A DNA stretch of 64,000 nt from Varroa destructor. Its lineage: Eukaryota > Arthropoda > Arachnida > Mesostigmata > Varroidae. The stretch spans positions 3,939,858 through 4,003,857 of the forward strand of contig NW_019211454.1 in assembly GCF_002443255.2 (NCBI RefSeq). The letters are read 5' to 3'. The notes under the pieces are model-generated. The model had not been told where the DNA came from and searched no databases. It worked only from the letters and a program-made list of their open reading frames with translations. Made by a program: the position numbers and the translations under genes. Every line of letters starts with the position of its first letter. The first letter of the stretch is position 1. Below are positions 41,605 to 52,558 of this stretch, one piece after another.

Positions 41605-41680
41605 AGACATAGAGCTGTAGTGGTAGCGTGTTTGTCTACTAACTATAGAGACACAAAAATCACCTACGTTCGAATCAGAA
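41605..41680 (+). repeat. Possible tRNA-derived SINE head
   Basis: TAGTGGTAGCG resembles an internal RNA polymerase III A box, and about 40 bases later ACGTTCGAATC resembles a B box. Between them TGTCT and AGACA could pair as a degenerate anticodon stem with an oversized loop. The T-arm does not pair properly, so this is not a functional tRNA gene. The layout is what a tRNA-derived SINE or a decayed tRNA gene would show. No poly(A) tail or target-site duplication was found. Confidence 0.25.
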
Positions 41681-42297
41681 ACAAATACAGTTCGATACTC
41701 TAGTAAACACTCGCGGCAACGGGGTAAGCGATAAATGAGACAGTGAGAACCCCTTTTCCTGGTCGGCCCCCTCTAGATTGTTCGGCGCAGTGACCACCCA
41801 TCCCACTCCTGGCAGATCTTTGAAGCATGCTAAAACAGCGCCACCTATTCCTGTCATAAACGGGAGAGCTCTGAAAGTCAACTATGAAAAAACAACAAAG
41901 GTATTCCATGCTGTCGCAGCCTTGGCAACAGCAGCAGCTGTTGTTGTTTTGTTCCGAGCTACTGCGTACATGACTGGCTTTCGTCCTTTACCACCGGCTC
42001 GGCCATTGGCATTACAGTCTTTAGCAACAACTGCGGCAGCACGCTGCTTATCTATGCCTAAGGTGTTCAGGTGCTATGGGCGTCGTCTTCTTAGTCGATA
42101 TCTCTTGTGGTGGCAGCGACAACTATCAGTCCTTCCTCTTTCCATGCCCAAACTCATCTTGTCCAGTTTCATTTTGTCTAACGCCGGTGCCGCTGAGTCG
42201 TGGCCACTGTTAATTGTAGCCGCCGCGTCAGCTGCCGGTGTATCCATTTCCTCTGATCCGTAGCGTTACTGTCGTTGCTATTATCGACGGCGAAGAG

Positions 42298-42365
42298 CTG
42301 CTGTTGTTGTTACAACAACAACAGCAGCACCAGCCACAGCAGAAACAACAACGACAACAACAGCC
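42298..42365. repeat. TTG / CAACAG imperfect inverted microsatellite
   Basis: CTGCTGTTGTTGTTAC is followed at once by AACAACAACAGCAGCA, making a near-palindrome, and then further CAA/CAG triplets. In RNA or single-stranded DNA it would fold into a hairpin. It is a simple repeat, not a gene. Confidence 0.7.
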
Positions 42366-42540
42366 CACAGCATCTGTATCAGCAAAAATTACAGCTACGG
42401 CCGTGCTACCGCAGTCGGCCACCGGCAGCAGTAGCAGAGTAGTTGCCGTCATCGCTGTGGAAGAAGTAACTTGCGCGGCACTCGCTGTGGCGAAACACCA
42501 CCATCAGCGCAAGAGTAGCCACAACACCAGCACGAGCATT

Positions 42541-42542
42541 TG

Positions 42543-42574
<32 letters not shown>

Positions 42575-42604
42575 GCAACAGCAACAGCAGCAGCAGCAGC
42601 AGCA

Positions 42605-42643
<39 letters not shown>

Positions 42644-42738
42644 GTGGTGGTGGTGGTGGTGTTGGTGGTGATGGTGATGGTGGTGGTGGTGGTGGTGATG
42701 GTGGTGATGGTGGTGGTGGTGGTGATGGTGGTGGTGAA
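42541..42738. repeat. Compound CAG/CAA - GGC - GGT microsatellite
   Basis: About 65 bases of CAG/CAA triplets pass into about 35 bases of GGC triplets and then about 100 bases of GGT with scattered GAT. All frames on both strands are open because of the triplet periodicity and give runs of Ser/Asn, Gly, His, Pro or Cys. I treat these frames as artefacts. A second GGT-GCT run follows at 42802-42832 after a short AT repeat at 42780-42793. Confidence 0.93.
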
Positions 42739-43793
42739 ACAGTCTGCCTGAACTGCACCTACCTTCTATCGACACCAGCGATATATATATATACAACAAC
42801 GGGTGGTGGTGGTGGTGCTGCTGCTGCTGCTGTTGCTTTTTGCGTCCATTGACTGTTCGCTGATCGCTGTTCTGCTATCGTTTATCTGTACATCTGGGTG
42901 TCTGCTCTCGCCTGTTCTTGCTGTCTTGCTTGCTTACTAGTGGTCTATGTTGCTACTGGTACTGCTCCGACTGCTAAAAGCGTACCACGGTCTGCCGCTG
43001 CCCGTCGATGTGGTACGCTTTGTGGCACGCCCGGCAACGCTGTCCGTAGTGCTGTTGTGTATTTTCGGTGTTGAGTGGTGGAAGATCGGTCGGGTGGCCA
43101 GCCATCGGTAGGCCTATTTGCCGGGGTTTTTTGAAGGACTAGTGTGGTTTTTGGTGGGGAAGAGTGTCTGCCGTCAGCTCGAGAAGGCTTGGTTTAAGCC
43201 CACCGACGTGGTCACGGCGGTGTACGGGCAGCCGTTTTCGTTTGGGACCTTCGGGAGTGCCCAGAATCCATTTCGTCGGCAGCCCAGGTACCTCTGCCTG
43301 CCTTTGGGCAAGGAAGGCCGTTGTTCCGGTGGTGTATAGTGCTGTGTCTTTGTGTCTGTGAGTGTGTTCGGCCACCGTTCTGTCGTTTGTGGTAGAAGGT
43401 GCGTGTCTCTACCGCTGGTTAGCCTGCGAAAAAAAGAAGCTTTGCTGCTGCAACAAAACTGGTGTCCTGTTTTCGATAGACTGGCCTGTTCACGATCAGT
43501 ACGAGCCTAGCAGTATCGGTTCGTCCAGAGCGAGCAAAAGCAAGAAGAAGCGAGCAATTTTTGCCCTTTTTGCAGGGGCCATCCGTCGACGGTGTACAAG
43601 GCGGACAAGCCCCCGGGTGGGCCCGCGGAGCCCCCCAGAACCCCCCGTGGCAAGTCCCGGCGGCCGGCTTATACCGCCACCGGGGGCCGCGAGAGGGCCG
43701 CCCAGCGCAGTTGAACGTCGTCGTTAATAAAACGTCTCACCTCCGAGACAGGGAGCGAAACAAGGATAGATTCATAATATACCAACGAAACGG

Positions 43794-43816
43794 CAGACAG
43801 ACAGACAGACAGACAG
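43794..43816. repeat. (CAGA)n tetranucleotide repeat
   Basis: There are five to six perfect CAGA units. Similar but shorter CAGA runs are at about 164-185 and 38509-38523. Confidence 0.9.
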
Positions 43817-45808
43817 TGTCGTCGATTCGAGCCCGCTACCACGGCTGCGACAACTACGGGTGCTGCTGCTACTACGGGAGTACGGAGACGATCCCCGTAG
43901 ACGGTCAGACAGCAGCCGGTCGCAGCCGGTCATAGTGCTGCAGGTTTTCTAGCGAATTGATGGTGCTCGTGTTAACGTTGGTGGTTTTGGGCAGCAGGAG
44001 TACAGGAACGACGACAACGACAATAGCAGAAGCGGCAGCAAAAATCGTGGATTTAGTCGGCGCTTTTAGCAATAGCAGCAATTATCGACATATCGACAAC
44101 ATCGGCCCTGCAATATCGACAAGCAAGCCGACAGCAGCAACAATAACAACAACAACAGTTGTGAGCTTATTCTCATCGACCATATTACACACATCGCCAT
44201 CAACACAGATATCGACGTGTGCTCGCCGTCAAAGAAGTTCGTTGGTCGGAGCGGGGCAACTGTACTACGACGACTACGAAAAGCACAACTATCATTGCCC
44301 AGTCGCTGTTGTTGATTGCGAGACAACGACAGTCGAGAATAGAGGACTGGCGACGGCGGCGGCAGCTACAAATTACGAGTCATCGTCGATCGCAGCCATC
44401 GACGCATTTGTCGTTTGAGCGAATCGAGTGAGTCGAGCTGCTACAGCTGCAACCTCAACAACAATTTCAGTGGCGGGGAAAGGCTGCATAAAAAACGAAA
44501 AATTCGATTCGAGGGGATTTATATGTCGTACATACACAATACAGACGGATACAGGTAAATCAAGATTCAAACGCAACCCCTCGGTTACTTAGCGAGTTCC
44601 CTTTGTCGCTTGCTGGGTGGCTGACTGACTAACTAGCTAGCTAGCTGGTTCGACCGCGAATTGCCTCTGTGTGCCTCGTACTGTGCTGGGCTCCGTGCTT
44701 GGTATCGATATCGGCTGCTTCTGTAAAAGCCAACCAGCAAAAACTGTCGTTTGTCAGTGTTCCGGCCATTCTGCCTATCTGTTCTGTACTAGCACCAACA
44801 ATAAATAGGTATACTGCGATACGACAAATGCATCAATAGCAACGCAAGCAGCGATAGAAACACCTATGAGAGTAATAGATCGAGGTAGTTGGGTCTAGCC
44901 GCCGCTAATACTACTGCCACAACAACAACAACGGGCAACAACACTGGTCAATCGCAAGCCCAAGTAGCAGCAGCAGTTATTAGCAAAGCGACTATACCAA
45001 TAAAAAAGGAAAGCAAGTAAGCGCAATCAACAATAAACAAGAAAACTGAGGGCAACGTTTACTCGCTTGTTCGGGCGTTCGTTCGTTGGTTAGTTGATTC
45101 ACTCGTTTATTCATTGTGATGCGCTGCATGGCGTAGTTGTCAAGTGTCGAAGCAGTTGGATGTTGAATTTTCGTTATTAAGAGCGGCAACAACAACAACA
45201 GCAGCAGCAATTGCATTGTGGAGCAAAAGGGTGGATTGAGTGTCTGTACTAACACAGATATTGCTACGACCTGTATCTATGTTCAGCGACATCTGCTGCA
45301 TCAACCACGACGAGTAGCGCTGAGCGTGCAATTTTCTAACGGTAGAATAAGTCGGCACGGTAATTATTGATCTATTTAAATTATATGCGTGTCGTGGAAT
45401 CATCGCCAGCAAGGATTGGCTGCTGTGTTTGTTGGCGTGCGTTTCTCCCAACTAAATCAGTCTTTTCGACGACCTGGTGCACTGGTAAAATAGCATCTGT
45501 ACCCAATATCTTCTCACTATATCGGAAGGTCCGCCTGCTATTTGTGAGGGGCAGAGAGCTTGTGTGTCATGGTTCTCTGATAGAGCCGTTTCATTGTTAT
45601 TATTCCCCTCTAAGCATCCAGTCATTGATCTGACCATCGTTTCCAGCTATTGTCAGACGCGTTTACCACTCATTATTAACAAAATCATCGATTCTACCGT
45701 AGTAGGTTAGCAGTTCCACTACTGCTGGTGGTAGTCGTTGTAGTAAAAGTAATCCTGAGGCATATTAATTTCGTCGCTGTGTGTGAGTGTCTATTGTTAC
45801 TGCAGTGA

Positions 45809-46276
45809 TCAGCCTCGCGCGTGCCGCTGGCTTCGTTTGAGCATCTAGTCGTCACCCCGTCGCACTGGTCGCCGGGGGATTCCGGATCGACCGGGTGCTC
45901 GGGTTCGGGGCCCCGTAATCCTTTATCCTGCACTAGGCTACCGGGCTCCGGAGAAGGATCATTACAGCAGCAACAACGTCAAGACGACAAGCTCGAACAG
46001 CCGAAACAAAAGAGGCAGCGGCGCCAGCAGTCATATTCGAAGTATTCTCAACTGGAGCACCAGCAACAGCGACAGGACGCTCAGGAGCGGAATCAGGAGT
46101 CGTTGTTGGCCCTTGCGGTTTCTCGATCGTCAGGATCGTCGGGGTCATCGTCAGCATCAGCAGGTAGCAGAGGATCTTTCCTTCGAGCGGCAGTTCGTGC
46201 AGCTCGATCCGCGAGCCCCTTGGGCCCGCCGCCGTGCCAGCACGATGTACGGTGTCTCAGTGTAGCCCGCGAAGGG
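45809..46276 (+). other. Stop-free leader in frame with the kinase exon
   Basis: The reading frame of the kinase exon stays open for about 470 bases upstream of the chosen ATG, back to a TGA at 45806-45808, with no ATG in between. It is Gln/Arg-rich and then Ser/Gly-rich when translated. Possible splice acceptors include TTACTGCAG ending at 45805 and others inside the interval. It is either 5' untranslated sequence or coding sequence joined to an upstream exon carrying another start. Vertebrate TLKs do have variable N-terminal extensions before the conserved LDPRRQELLEARF block, so the second option is open. Confidence 0.45.
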
Positions 46277-46752
46277 ATGGAGAACCTGAACCAGCTGATG
46301 GACCCCCGCAAGCAGGAGTTGCTGGAGGCCCGCTTTCTGGGGGCCAGAGGTTTTGCCGGACTCGGGCCACCCGGCAACGCCGGCTTCAATCCGCAGGCCA
46401 GCAACCAGGACTCGAACCTGAGCTCGACGTCCGTCGGCTCGCAACCGTCCGACGGCGAACTGCAGCAGGTAATGCGCACCCCACCACAGGAGCGCAAACG
46501 AAAACGCCAAACGACGACTAGCGCCAGTGGTAACAATGCCAAGGAATCGAGCCAGGAACCTACACCCAAACGAAACCTCCAGCTGACCAACACCAACAGC
46601 TCCCAGCAATCCAGTCAACAGCAGAATTCGCAACAGCAGACAACTGCACAGCAGCAACCGCCGCCACAACAGCAGCTGCAGCAGCAGCAGCAGTCGGATA
46701 AGAAAATCTCCGAGTACTTTATGAAGAATCAGGCCCAGCATTCACCTGGAAG
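46277..46752 (+). CDS. Tlk: Tousled-like kinase, N-terminal coding exon (5' end of gene)
   Basis: This is the N-terminal part of a Tousled-like Ser/Thr kinase, a nuclear enzyme that phosphorylates ASF1 histone chaperones in replication-coupled chromatin assembly. The protein starts MENLNQLMDPRKQELLEARF, which aligns with the animal TLK start (LDPRRQELLEARF). A Ser-rich SNQDSNLSSTSVGSQPSDGE segment follows, matching the vertebrate ESSN..S.GSLSDKE region, then the basic TPPQERKRKRQ, a long Gln-rich insertion, KKISEYF (vertebrate HKISDYF) and HSPGR. Codon 1 was chosen because it is the only ATG in frame in this exon, has G at -3 and +4, and begins the conserved block. The exon ends at a strong AG|GTAAGT donor in phase 2. 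The coiled-coil and kinase domains (vertebrate TLK1/2 are about 720-770 aa) were not found downstream in this window. Confidence 0.88.
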
Positions 46753-48473
46753 GTAAGTAACACCGTTGTGCTTTCTCATTGGATACCGACCAATCTTAGA
46801 TCTGGTACTGTTCCTTTCTATTGGACATGTTACTTGTTCTAACCGTCGCTCCGTTATGACCACCGCTGGTAATGCACAATCAATTCTATTATTCGAATCA
46901 ACGAAAACAATTACCATATATTCATCGACCCTACGATGTTCAATAGTCATCTCCACAGAAGTTCTCTTTCTGCGTAAATTCTAGGGCTGCGCATCCTCCA
47001 GTATCCATAATCCAGCTTTATAGCTGTAGCAATCGTTTTCCCTTTCAATGTGATATTCTTCACCGACAACTGCTATTATTGCCATTACCTAGGATAGTAT
47101 TAGCAGCATAACAGCAGCAGCAGCATCAGCGGTAACCCATCTTTCCAGTCAAACTACACACACGCATCGATTCACAAGAACATACACACAGAGATATACA
47201 AACAGACAGATAGACAAACAAATAGACACACACAGGCACCGACTGTCGTCTTCCATAGCAAGACAAAATCGCTCTCTCGTATATACAGAAACAGGCTCAC
47301 TACAGGGGGAGGATTAACGAATGAGTCGCAGCGGCAATGTGATAGTCGTAATAGATGATACCAAGACGCGCATACAGGCGCGGTCGGAGACTGGAGGCTG
47401 CTGACCGGCGCAGACAACAGCAGCGGCCGCTGCTGCGTTGAAAGTATCCGCAATAGTAGCGTCTATAACAGTAGCTACACCTCTTGAAAGGACACCAACA
47501 TGAATGACGCGGACGATGACGGCTGCGGTGAGCAACACAACTTCCGTAGGCCTTCGTAGTAACACTCACTTTCACTCAATGACTGAAACTCAACAGCCCA
47601 CTATTTACTGTTTTTTTCTCATTTTTGTAACTTTTACTCGCGATGGCTGTATGTCCGTCCATCCGTCTGCATATTGCTAGAACTTAATAGTGCCACCACT
47701 TCGGTGGCCAGATTCACTGTTGTTGTTTTTGTTGTTAGCCAGGTTAACTAATCTGTGTATTAATGGCGATACTCTAACCTTTGTCGATAATCTGGCGTCA
47801 TCTTATAAACAACTGTTGCGTAGCCGATATGAATATACATATGTATGTCTTATCTGAGCATGTATTAGGCATTTTAGTCTGGTCAAAGAGGTACTTTAAT
47901 GGCTAATCTTCAAGCTTAAAGCTGTCCTTACGATATGTCGTATATCGTTGTGCAGAGCAAAATCTGACGTTAGTCATTCTCGGAATTCTCGACTCGCATA
48001 CATCTTAAAATACTGCTTTTTTGGGCTTAAATGAGAACCAGATCTATCATCTAAAATAGATATAACTACTATAAGTAAAAGGAACCCAGTCTGACCGCTT
48101 AAATGCGAGCAGTACTTTTTGGTGGCGTAGTTTTGTATTGTTGTGTGCGTTCGTTTCTTAGTCTTCATCGCTCTCATTGCCACCGAATACCCACTGCTGC
48201 TTCTGCGCCTGCTTCTAGGATACAGCAGCACCCGCCGCTCTCGGAGTCGGCGTTTAGCCTTGTCTTCCTTCGTGTGTTCGCTCCTTCGAACAGCCCACGA
48301 ATAGACCATCCAAGTATCCATCCGTCCCGAGAAAATATCCCCGATTTTTCCTTGCTTTCGCCCCTTATCCCCTCTGGCCCTCCAGCAACTACACCCGGCA
48401 GCTACTCCCAATCCGCTATCCACGGTCCTTTCTCGTACGCTCCGGCACCGCCACTTTCTTCTCCAGATCGCCT

Positions 48474-48547
48474 CATAGTAATACTAGTACTAATAGTAAT
48501 ATTAGTAGTAGTAATATTATTATTAGTAGTGGTAATATTATGATTAT

Positions 48548-48579
<32 letters not shown>

Positions 48580-49068
48580 ACAGTAGTAGTAACTACTACT
48601 AACTACTACTACTACTAGTATTACTACTACTACTACTACTAGTATTACTACTACTACTACTACTAGTACTATTACTACTACTACTACTACCAATAATATT
48701 ACCACTATTACTACCAATAGTAGTACTACTACTAGTAGTAGTAATAGTAGTTAGAAGTACTACTAGTAGTAGTAGTGGTAGTACTAGCACTAGTAGTAGT
48801 AGTAGTGGTAGTACTAGTAATACTAGTAGTAGTAGTAGTAGTAGTGGTAGTACTAGTAGTAGTAGTAGTAGTGGTAGTAGTAGTAGTAGTAATACTAGTA
48901 GTAGTAGTAGTAGTAGTAATACTAGTAGTAGTAGTAGTAATATAGTAGTAGTAGTAGTAGTAATACTAGTAGTAGTACTAGTAGTAGTAGTAATACNNNN
49001 NNNNNNNNNNNNNNNNNNNNNTAGTAGTAGTAGTAGTAGTAGTAGTACTGTAGTAGTAGTAGTAATAC

Positions 49069-49157
<89 letters not shown>

Positions 49158-49185
49158 CTAGTAGTAGTAGTAGTAGTAGTAATAC

Positions 49186-49257
<72 letters not shown>

Positions 49258-49280
49258 ATACTAGTAGTAGTAGTAGTAGT
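48474..49280. repeat. Large TAG/CTA trinucleotide array with strand switches and a gap
   Basis: About 800 bases of nearly pure TAG triplets are broken by ATT/TAA and CTAGT. From about 48474 to 48590 the TAG phase is on the + strand. From about 48591 to 48720 it switches to ACT/CTA, the reverse complement, then returns to TAG from about 48721 to 49280. A 25-N gap at 48997-49021 interrupts it. The sequence AGTAGTAGTAACTACTACT at the first switch is itself a perfect hairpin arm pair. The array passes directly into an AT repeat at 49280-49313. Confidence 0.95.
48997..49021. other. Assembly gap (25 N) inside the TAG array
   Basis: A 25-base run of N lies in the middle of the triplet repeat, so the array is probably longer than shown. 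Confidence 0.98.
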
Positions 49281-49313
49281 ATATATACATATATATATAT
49301 ATACATATATATA
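49280..49313. repeat. (AT)n repeat
   Basis: AT/TA dinucleotides broken by two ATACAT steps directly follow the TAG array. Confidence 0.93.
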
Positions 49314-49957
49314 AAGGAGAAGCAGAGAACAGCCATTGGAAAGGACAGAAAGGACAACCGATACAACAACCAACTTAAAAGTTACATTACCGCTGCTGTG
49401 AAACACTTAATCGATTGGGGAACGCCGAAGAACAAGGCAACACGAATGACACGCTCAGCAACAGAAGAAAGTAAGATTAAAAAGTCAAAGGAATCATGAG
49501 CATGGGAGAGTATCAGCAACACACCAATGGCGAAATGAAGATTTAAAATACATCTTTCAACAGCGAGGAAACAATGTTCGTGTAGCAAGTCAACGTACAT
49601 AAACACACGACACAAATTAAGAGAGCGCGAGGTGGGAGGATAAAGCCAATTTACTCAATCGACCGTCAGTGGCACCGAATCATGCTATAGGCCGGCTAAA
49701 ATTCAGATCAATATCGGTGCCAAGCCGCTCGATCATCGTTTCGAGCTGATTCATGATGAGAAAAGAAAAGCAGTCGTGGCTGTGCGGGCCACCATCAAAA
49801 CGGCCCATAAACATTCGATGAAAAAACTCATCCGCGAGAAAACATCTAGACGATTGTACATGTATTAACTATTTTCATGTTTGTTTCCTCAGCGAAAGGC
49901 GTCCGCCATTATTTCTACTTCGATGATTTCAATTACTAGTACTACAATTACCATTAA

Positions 49958-49972
49958 GGGGGGGGGGGGGGG
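49958..49972. repeat. Homopolymer G run (15)
   Basis: There are fifteen consecutive G residues in AT-rich surroundings. Long G homopolymers are uncommon in animal genomes and can form quadruplex-like structures; the exact length is also prone to sequencing error. Confidence 0.85.
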
Positions 49973-51359
49973 AGAAGTGCAGGCGGGACAAACACCTGTT
50001 CTGTGCGATACAAATGGACTGATCCTTGGAAAAAAAGAAACCTGTGAAAAATGCTAAAGCTAGGGAAATTAGTCGAATCAAAGAAGGATGTTAGTTGGCT
50101 TTCCTTAACAGTGTGTTAGTACGACACTGCGGAAGCCATAGCGACCATGGGTAACGATGATACCGCGCAAAAAATCCTTGTATAGAACCTATAGTGATGA
50201 TATATATATATATACGGAAAGCAAGACGTGGTGGCTTCGTAATAATAATAATAATGATGGTAATGAAAATAATACTGATGCTATTGATGATGGCAAACAA
50301 AATAATAATACTGATGATTACGATATAAACGAATTATAACGAAGTTGTAATGAAACAATCGATTGACAGACACAGACAACAAATACATTCTAATAAATAC
50401 ATTGAGCTAGCTATCTATCGACTGAGCAACACGGAAGATATAGTGAAAGGTAAATGTGAATGTAGATGTAAACGGAACAGCTAAGAAATCGGTGAAAGCA
50501 AAACGGAAAAGGGAGCAGTTGCGGGGCGACGATGGAAGCGTTACAAAGCTTCACTTGAAGACAATGTAGGGGGCACGCCAATAGGTCGACCTCTATCAAC
50601 GCGTGCTGGTCAATACATACGTGCCACTTGAATTTTGATACTTCGAGTGCCGTGTGAGAGAAAAAGGCCACAAAAAGGTGGAGAAAGACACTGAGAAAAG
50701 AAGAAAATGTGCGTGTATGTTTGGTGTGTCCTTCTTGTAAACTGAGAGATTCAGTGGATGCGTGAGTGGCTGCCTGGTACCATGAAACGCGCATGCGTTA
50801 AATAGCAGGGAAATAGAATGGGTTGATCGATTGACAGATGGGGCAAAAGGAACGAAAGCAACAATGGGTGAACAGGAAACTGAGAAAGACATTGCCGAAT
50901 TGCAGATGATTAAATGTTAAATAAAGTATAAAGGAAGGTGGTGCTGATGATGATGACGACGGTGTAAATGGTGACGACTAGGCTATCAGCAATGAACAAT
51001 GTGCCGCGATAAATCATCGTGAAGATGGGACATAACGGTGAACGAAGATTTAGTACAGTAATAGCAACGTAGGCGGGTTTGGCCGGAAAGTGGACCGGTT
51101 ACTGCTGCTGTACAAGCCAACCAAACAAATGAAGCAACAAATAGACAAGGAATACAACAACAATAACATCAGCATCAACAGTAACAACGACAATGAAAAT
51201 AAGAAAAAAGAACGAAAGAAACATGAGTGTGCTTGTGTAGTAAACAAAAAAAGTAGAGAGAAAAAGGATGATGGCGAAAGAGGACATCAACAAGAAGAAC
51301 AACAACATTACAAGATGAAAATAAAGAACTGAAGTTGTATGAGCTGTGAGGCGTAGAAC

Positions 51360-51475
51360 AACATTATGACCATGACGATAATTACAAAGACGACGACGAC
51401 GACGATGATGATAATAATGATATGGATAATGATAATGATGATGGTAATAACAATGATGATGGTGATGATAGACGT
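51360..51475. repeat. GAC/GAT/AAT imperfect triplet repeat
   Basis: About 115 bases of GACGAC, GATGAT and AATGAT triplets are mixed together. The opposite strand reads as Ile/Val/His repeats. It is one of several such tracts at 50-57 kb. Confidence 0.85.
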
Positions 51476-52514
51476 AGATGGCGGTTGGTCGGCCGAAGAA
51501 GTTAAGGAGAGTAAATTGAGCGACAAGTTTAATGGGTGAGTAGAAGAAAAACGCTATTTCATGGGCGGCTAGCAATGAATGAATGGATGCATTGTACGAA
51601 GCGAGTTGATATTGAGTAGTGTATTGTATAGAACGGGTGAAAAAACGTGAATTTTTAGTTCGAAAAAAAAAGAGAATTGTGAAAGAGAAAGTTGTGAAAG
51701 AGAATTATGTGGTGGGTGGTGGTGTGGGCTGGTTGGCAGTTATTACCTATATGTTCACTGACGTTCGGATGCGTGACAATAAAAAGTCTTCGATGCATCC
51801 TTGATCTGCTTTATGAATAATTAACAAAGACAACCAATCGATTTAAGATTGTCAAACTCAGCTAGAATTGCTACCTACCATGACTGTGCCGACTACGCTG
51901 CTTTAGAATCTCTTGAAGTGTTATAATTAGAAAAAACAAATAAACAGTATGTAATCAGGATTGTTCATTGCGGTGTATGCTGGCCTGTAACGGCGAATGC
52001 ACATACAATTGGTGTATGGTCTTTGATGGTGTATGTCCGCTTATGCGACAGTGGGGTTCGTTTTCTACCCGCGCACGGCCATATGACGTCGGTTGAAAAC
52101 CCGAGTCAGTTTGCGTGCGCTTATGTGATGTTGGTTGATGACCGACCAATTCTGCGACGTTTTGAGAACAGAGTCAATGGTCCTGGCTACAGCTGAATGT
52201 CGATGCCGGCGTATTGGCTCAGTCCTAATAAATAATTCTCAGACATAATAGGATAACTCCGGTATTCGCCGCTTGAATCCTTGAGAAGAGACTAATTTAG
52301 TACAATTTACGTACTCATCTTCGTGCACTGTATAGTCAGTGGCTAGGAGTATTGACCAGAAAAAAACGAGCGAAGTGTGTCTCTGAAGTTATTTATTATA
52401 TCGTGTCAAGAGCAGCGTAGCAAAGCGGTCGCTGTGGTAATGGTAGCCGATCCCGCAACTTGTCGCTCCTACACTCTGTTTACTACGGCCTGTGTTTTAC
52501 GGCGTCGCACAATT

Positions 52515-52558
52515 ATAATAATAATAATGATAATAATAGTAAGAATAATAATAAATAA
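52515..52558. repeat. AAT triplet repeat
   Basis: ATAATAATAATAATGATAATAA with small interruptions extends over about 44 bases. It is a simple repeat. Confidence 0.85.

Larger units (their letters stand above)
36000..46276. other. GC-richer, microsatellite-rich region upstream of the kinase exon
   Basis: From about 36 kb the base composition rises and triplet repeats become frequent (CAG/CAA, GGC, GGT, GCC, GTT, CAACAA), together with CAGA-type tetranucleotides near 38500 and 43794. The many medium-length open frames are typical of repeat-rich, stop-poor DNA and occur in several frames at once without motifs. The stretch at about 43000-44500 is the most GC-rich and CpG-rich and is the most likely place for a promoter or untranslated first exon of the downstream kinase. 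No transcription start can be fixed from the sequence alone. Confidence 0.5.

Noticed and set aside
42238..42852. A 204-codon Gln/Ser/Gly-rich frame and its His/Arg- or Pro/Leu-rich counterparts on the other strand.
   Set aside because: All come from the CAG-GGC-GGT compound repeat; several frames on both strands are open at once and none has a domain.
46093..46741. Long - strand frames of 167 and 194 codons overlapping the kinase exon.
   Set aside because: They are antisense shadows of the GC-rich, codon-biased kinase exon; the + strand protein has clear family matches.
45821..46756. GTG at 45821 as the start of the kinase.
   Set aside because: GTG is not a usual start in animal nuclear genes, and the conserved protein begins at the ATG at 46277. 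The leader is kept as a separate, uncertain feature.
48599..49369. A 256-codon Thr/Leu/Ser frame on the - strand.
   Set aside because: It is the translation of the TAG/CTA array, runs through an N gap, and has no non-repetitive content.
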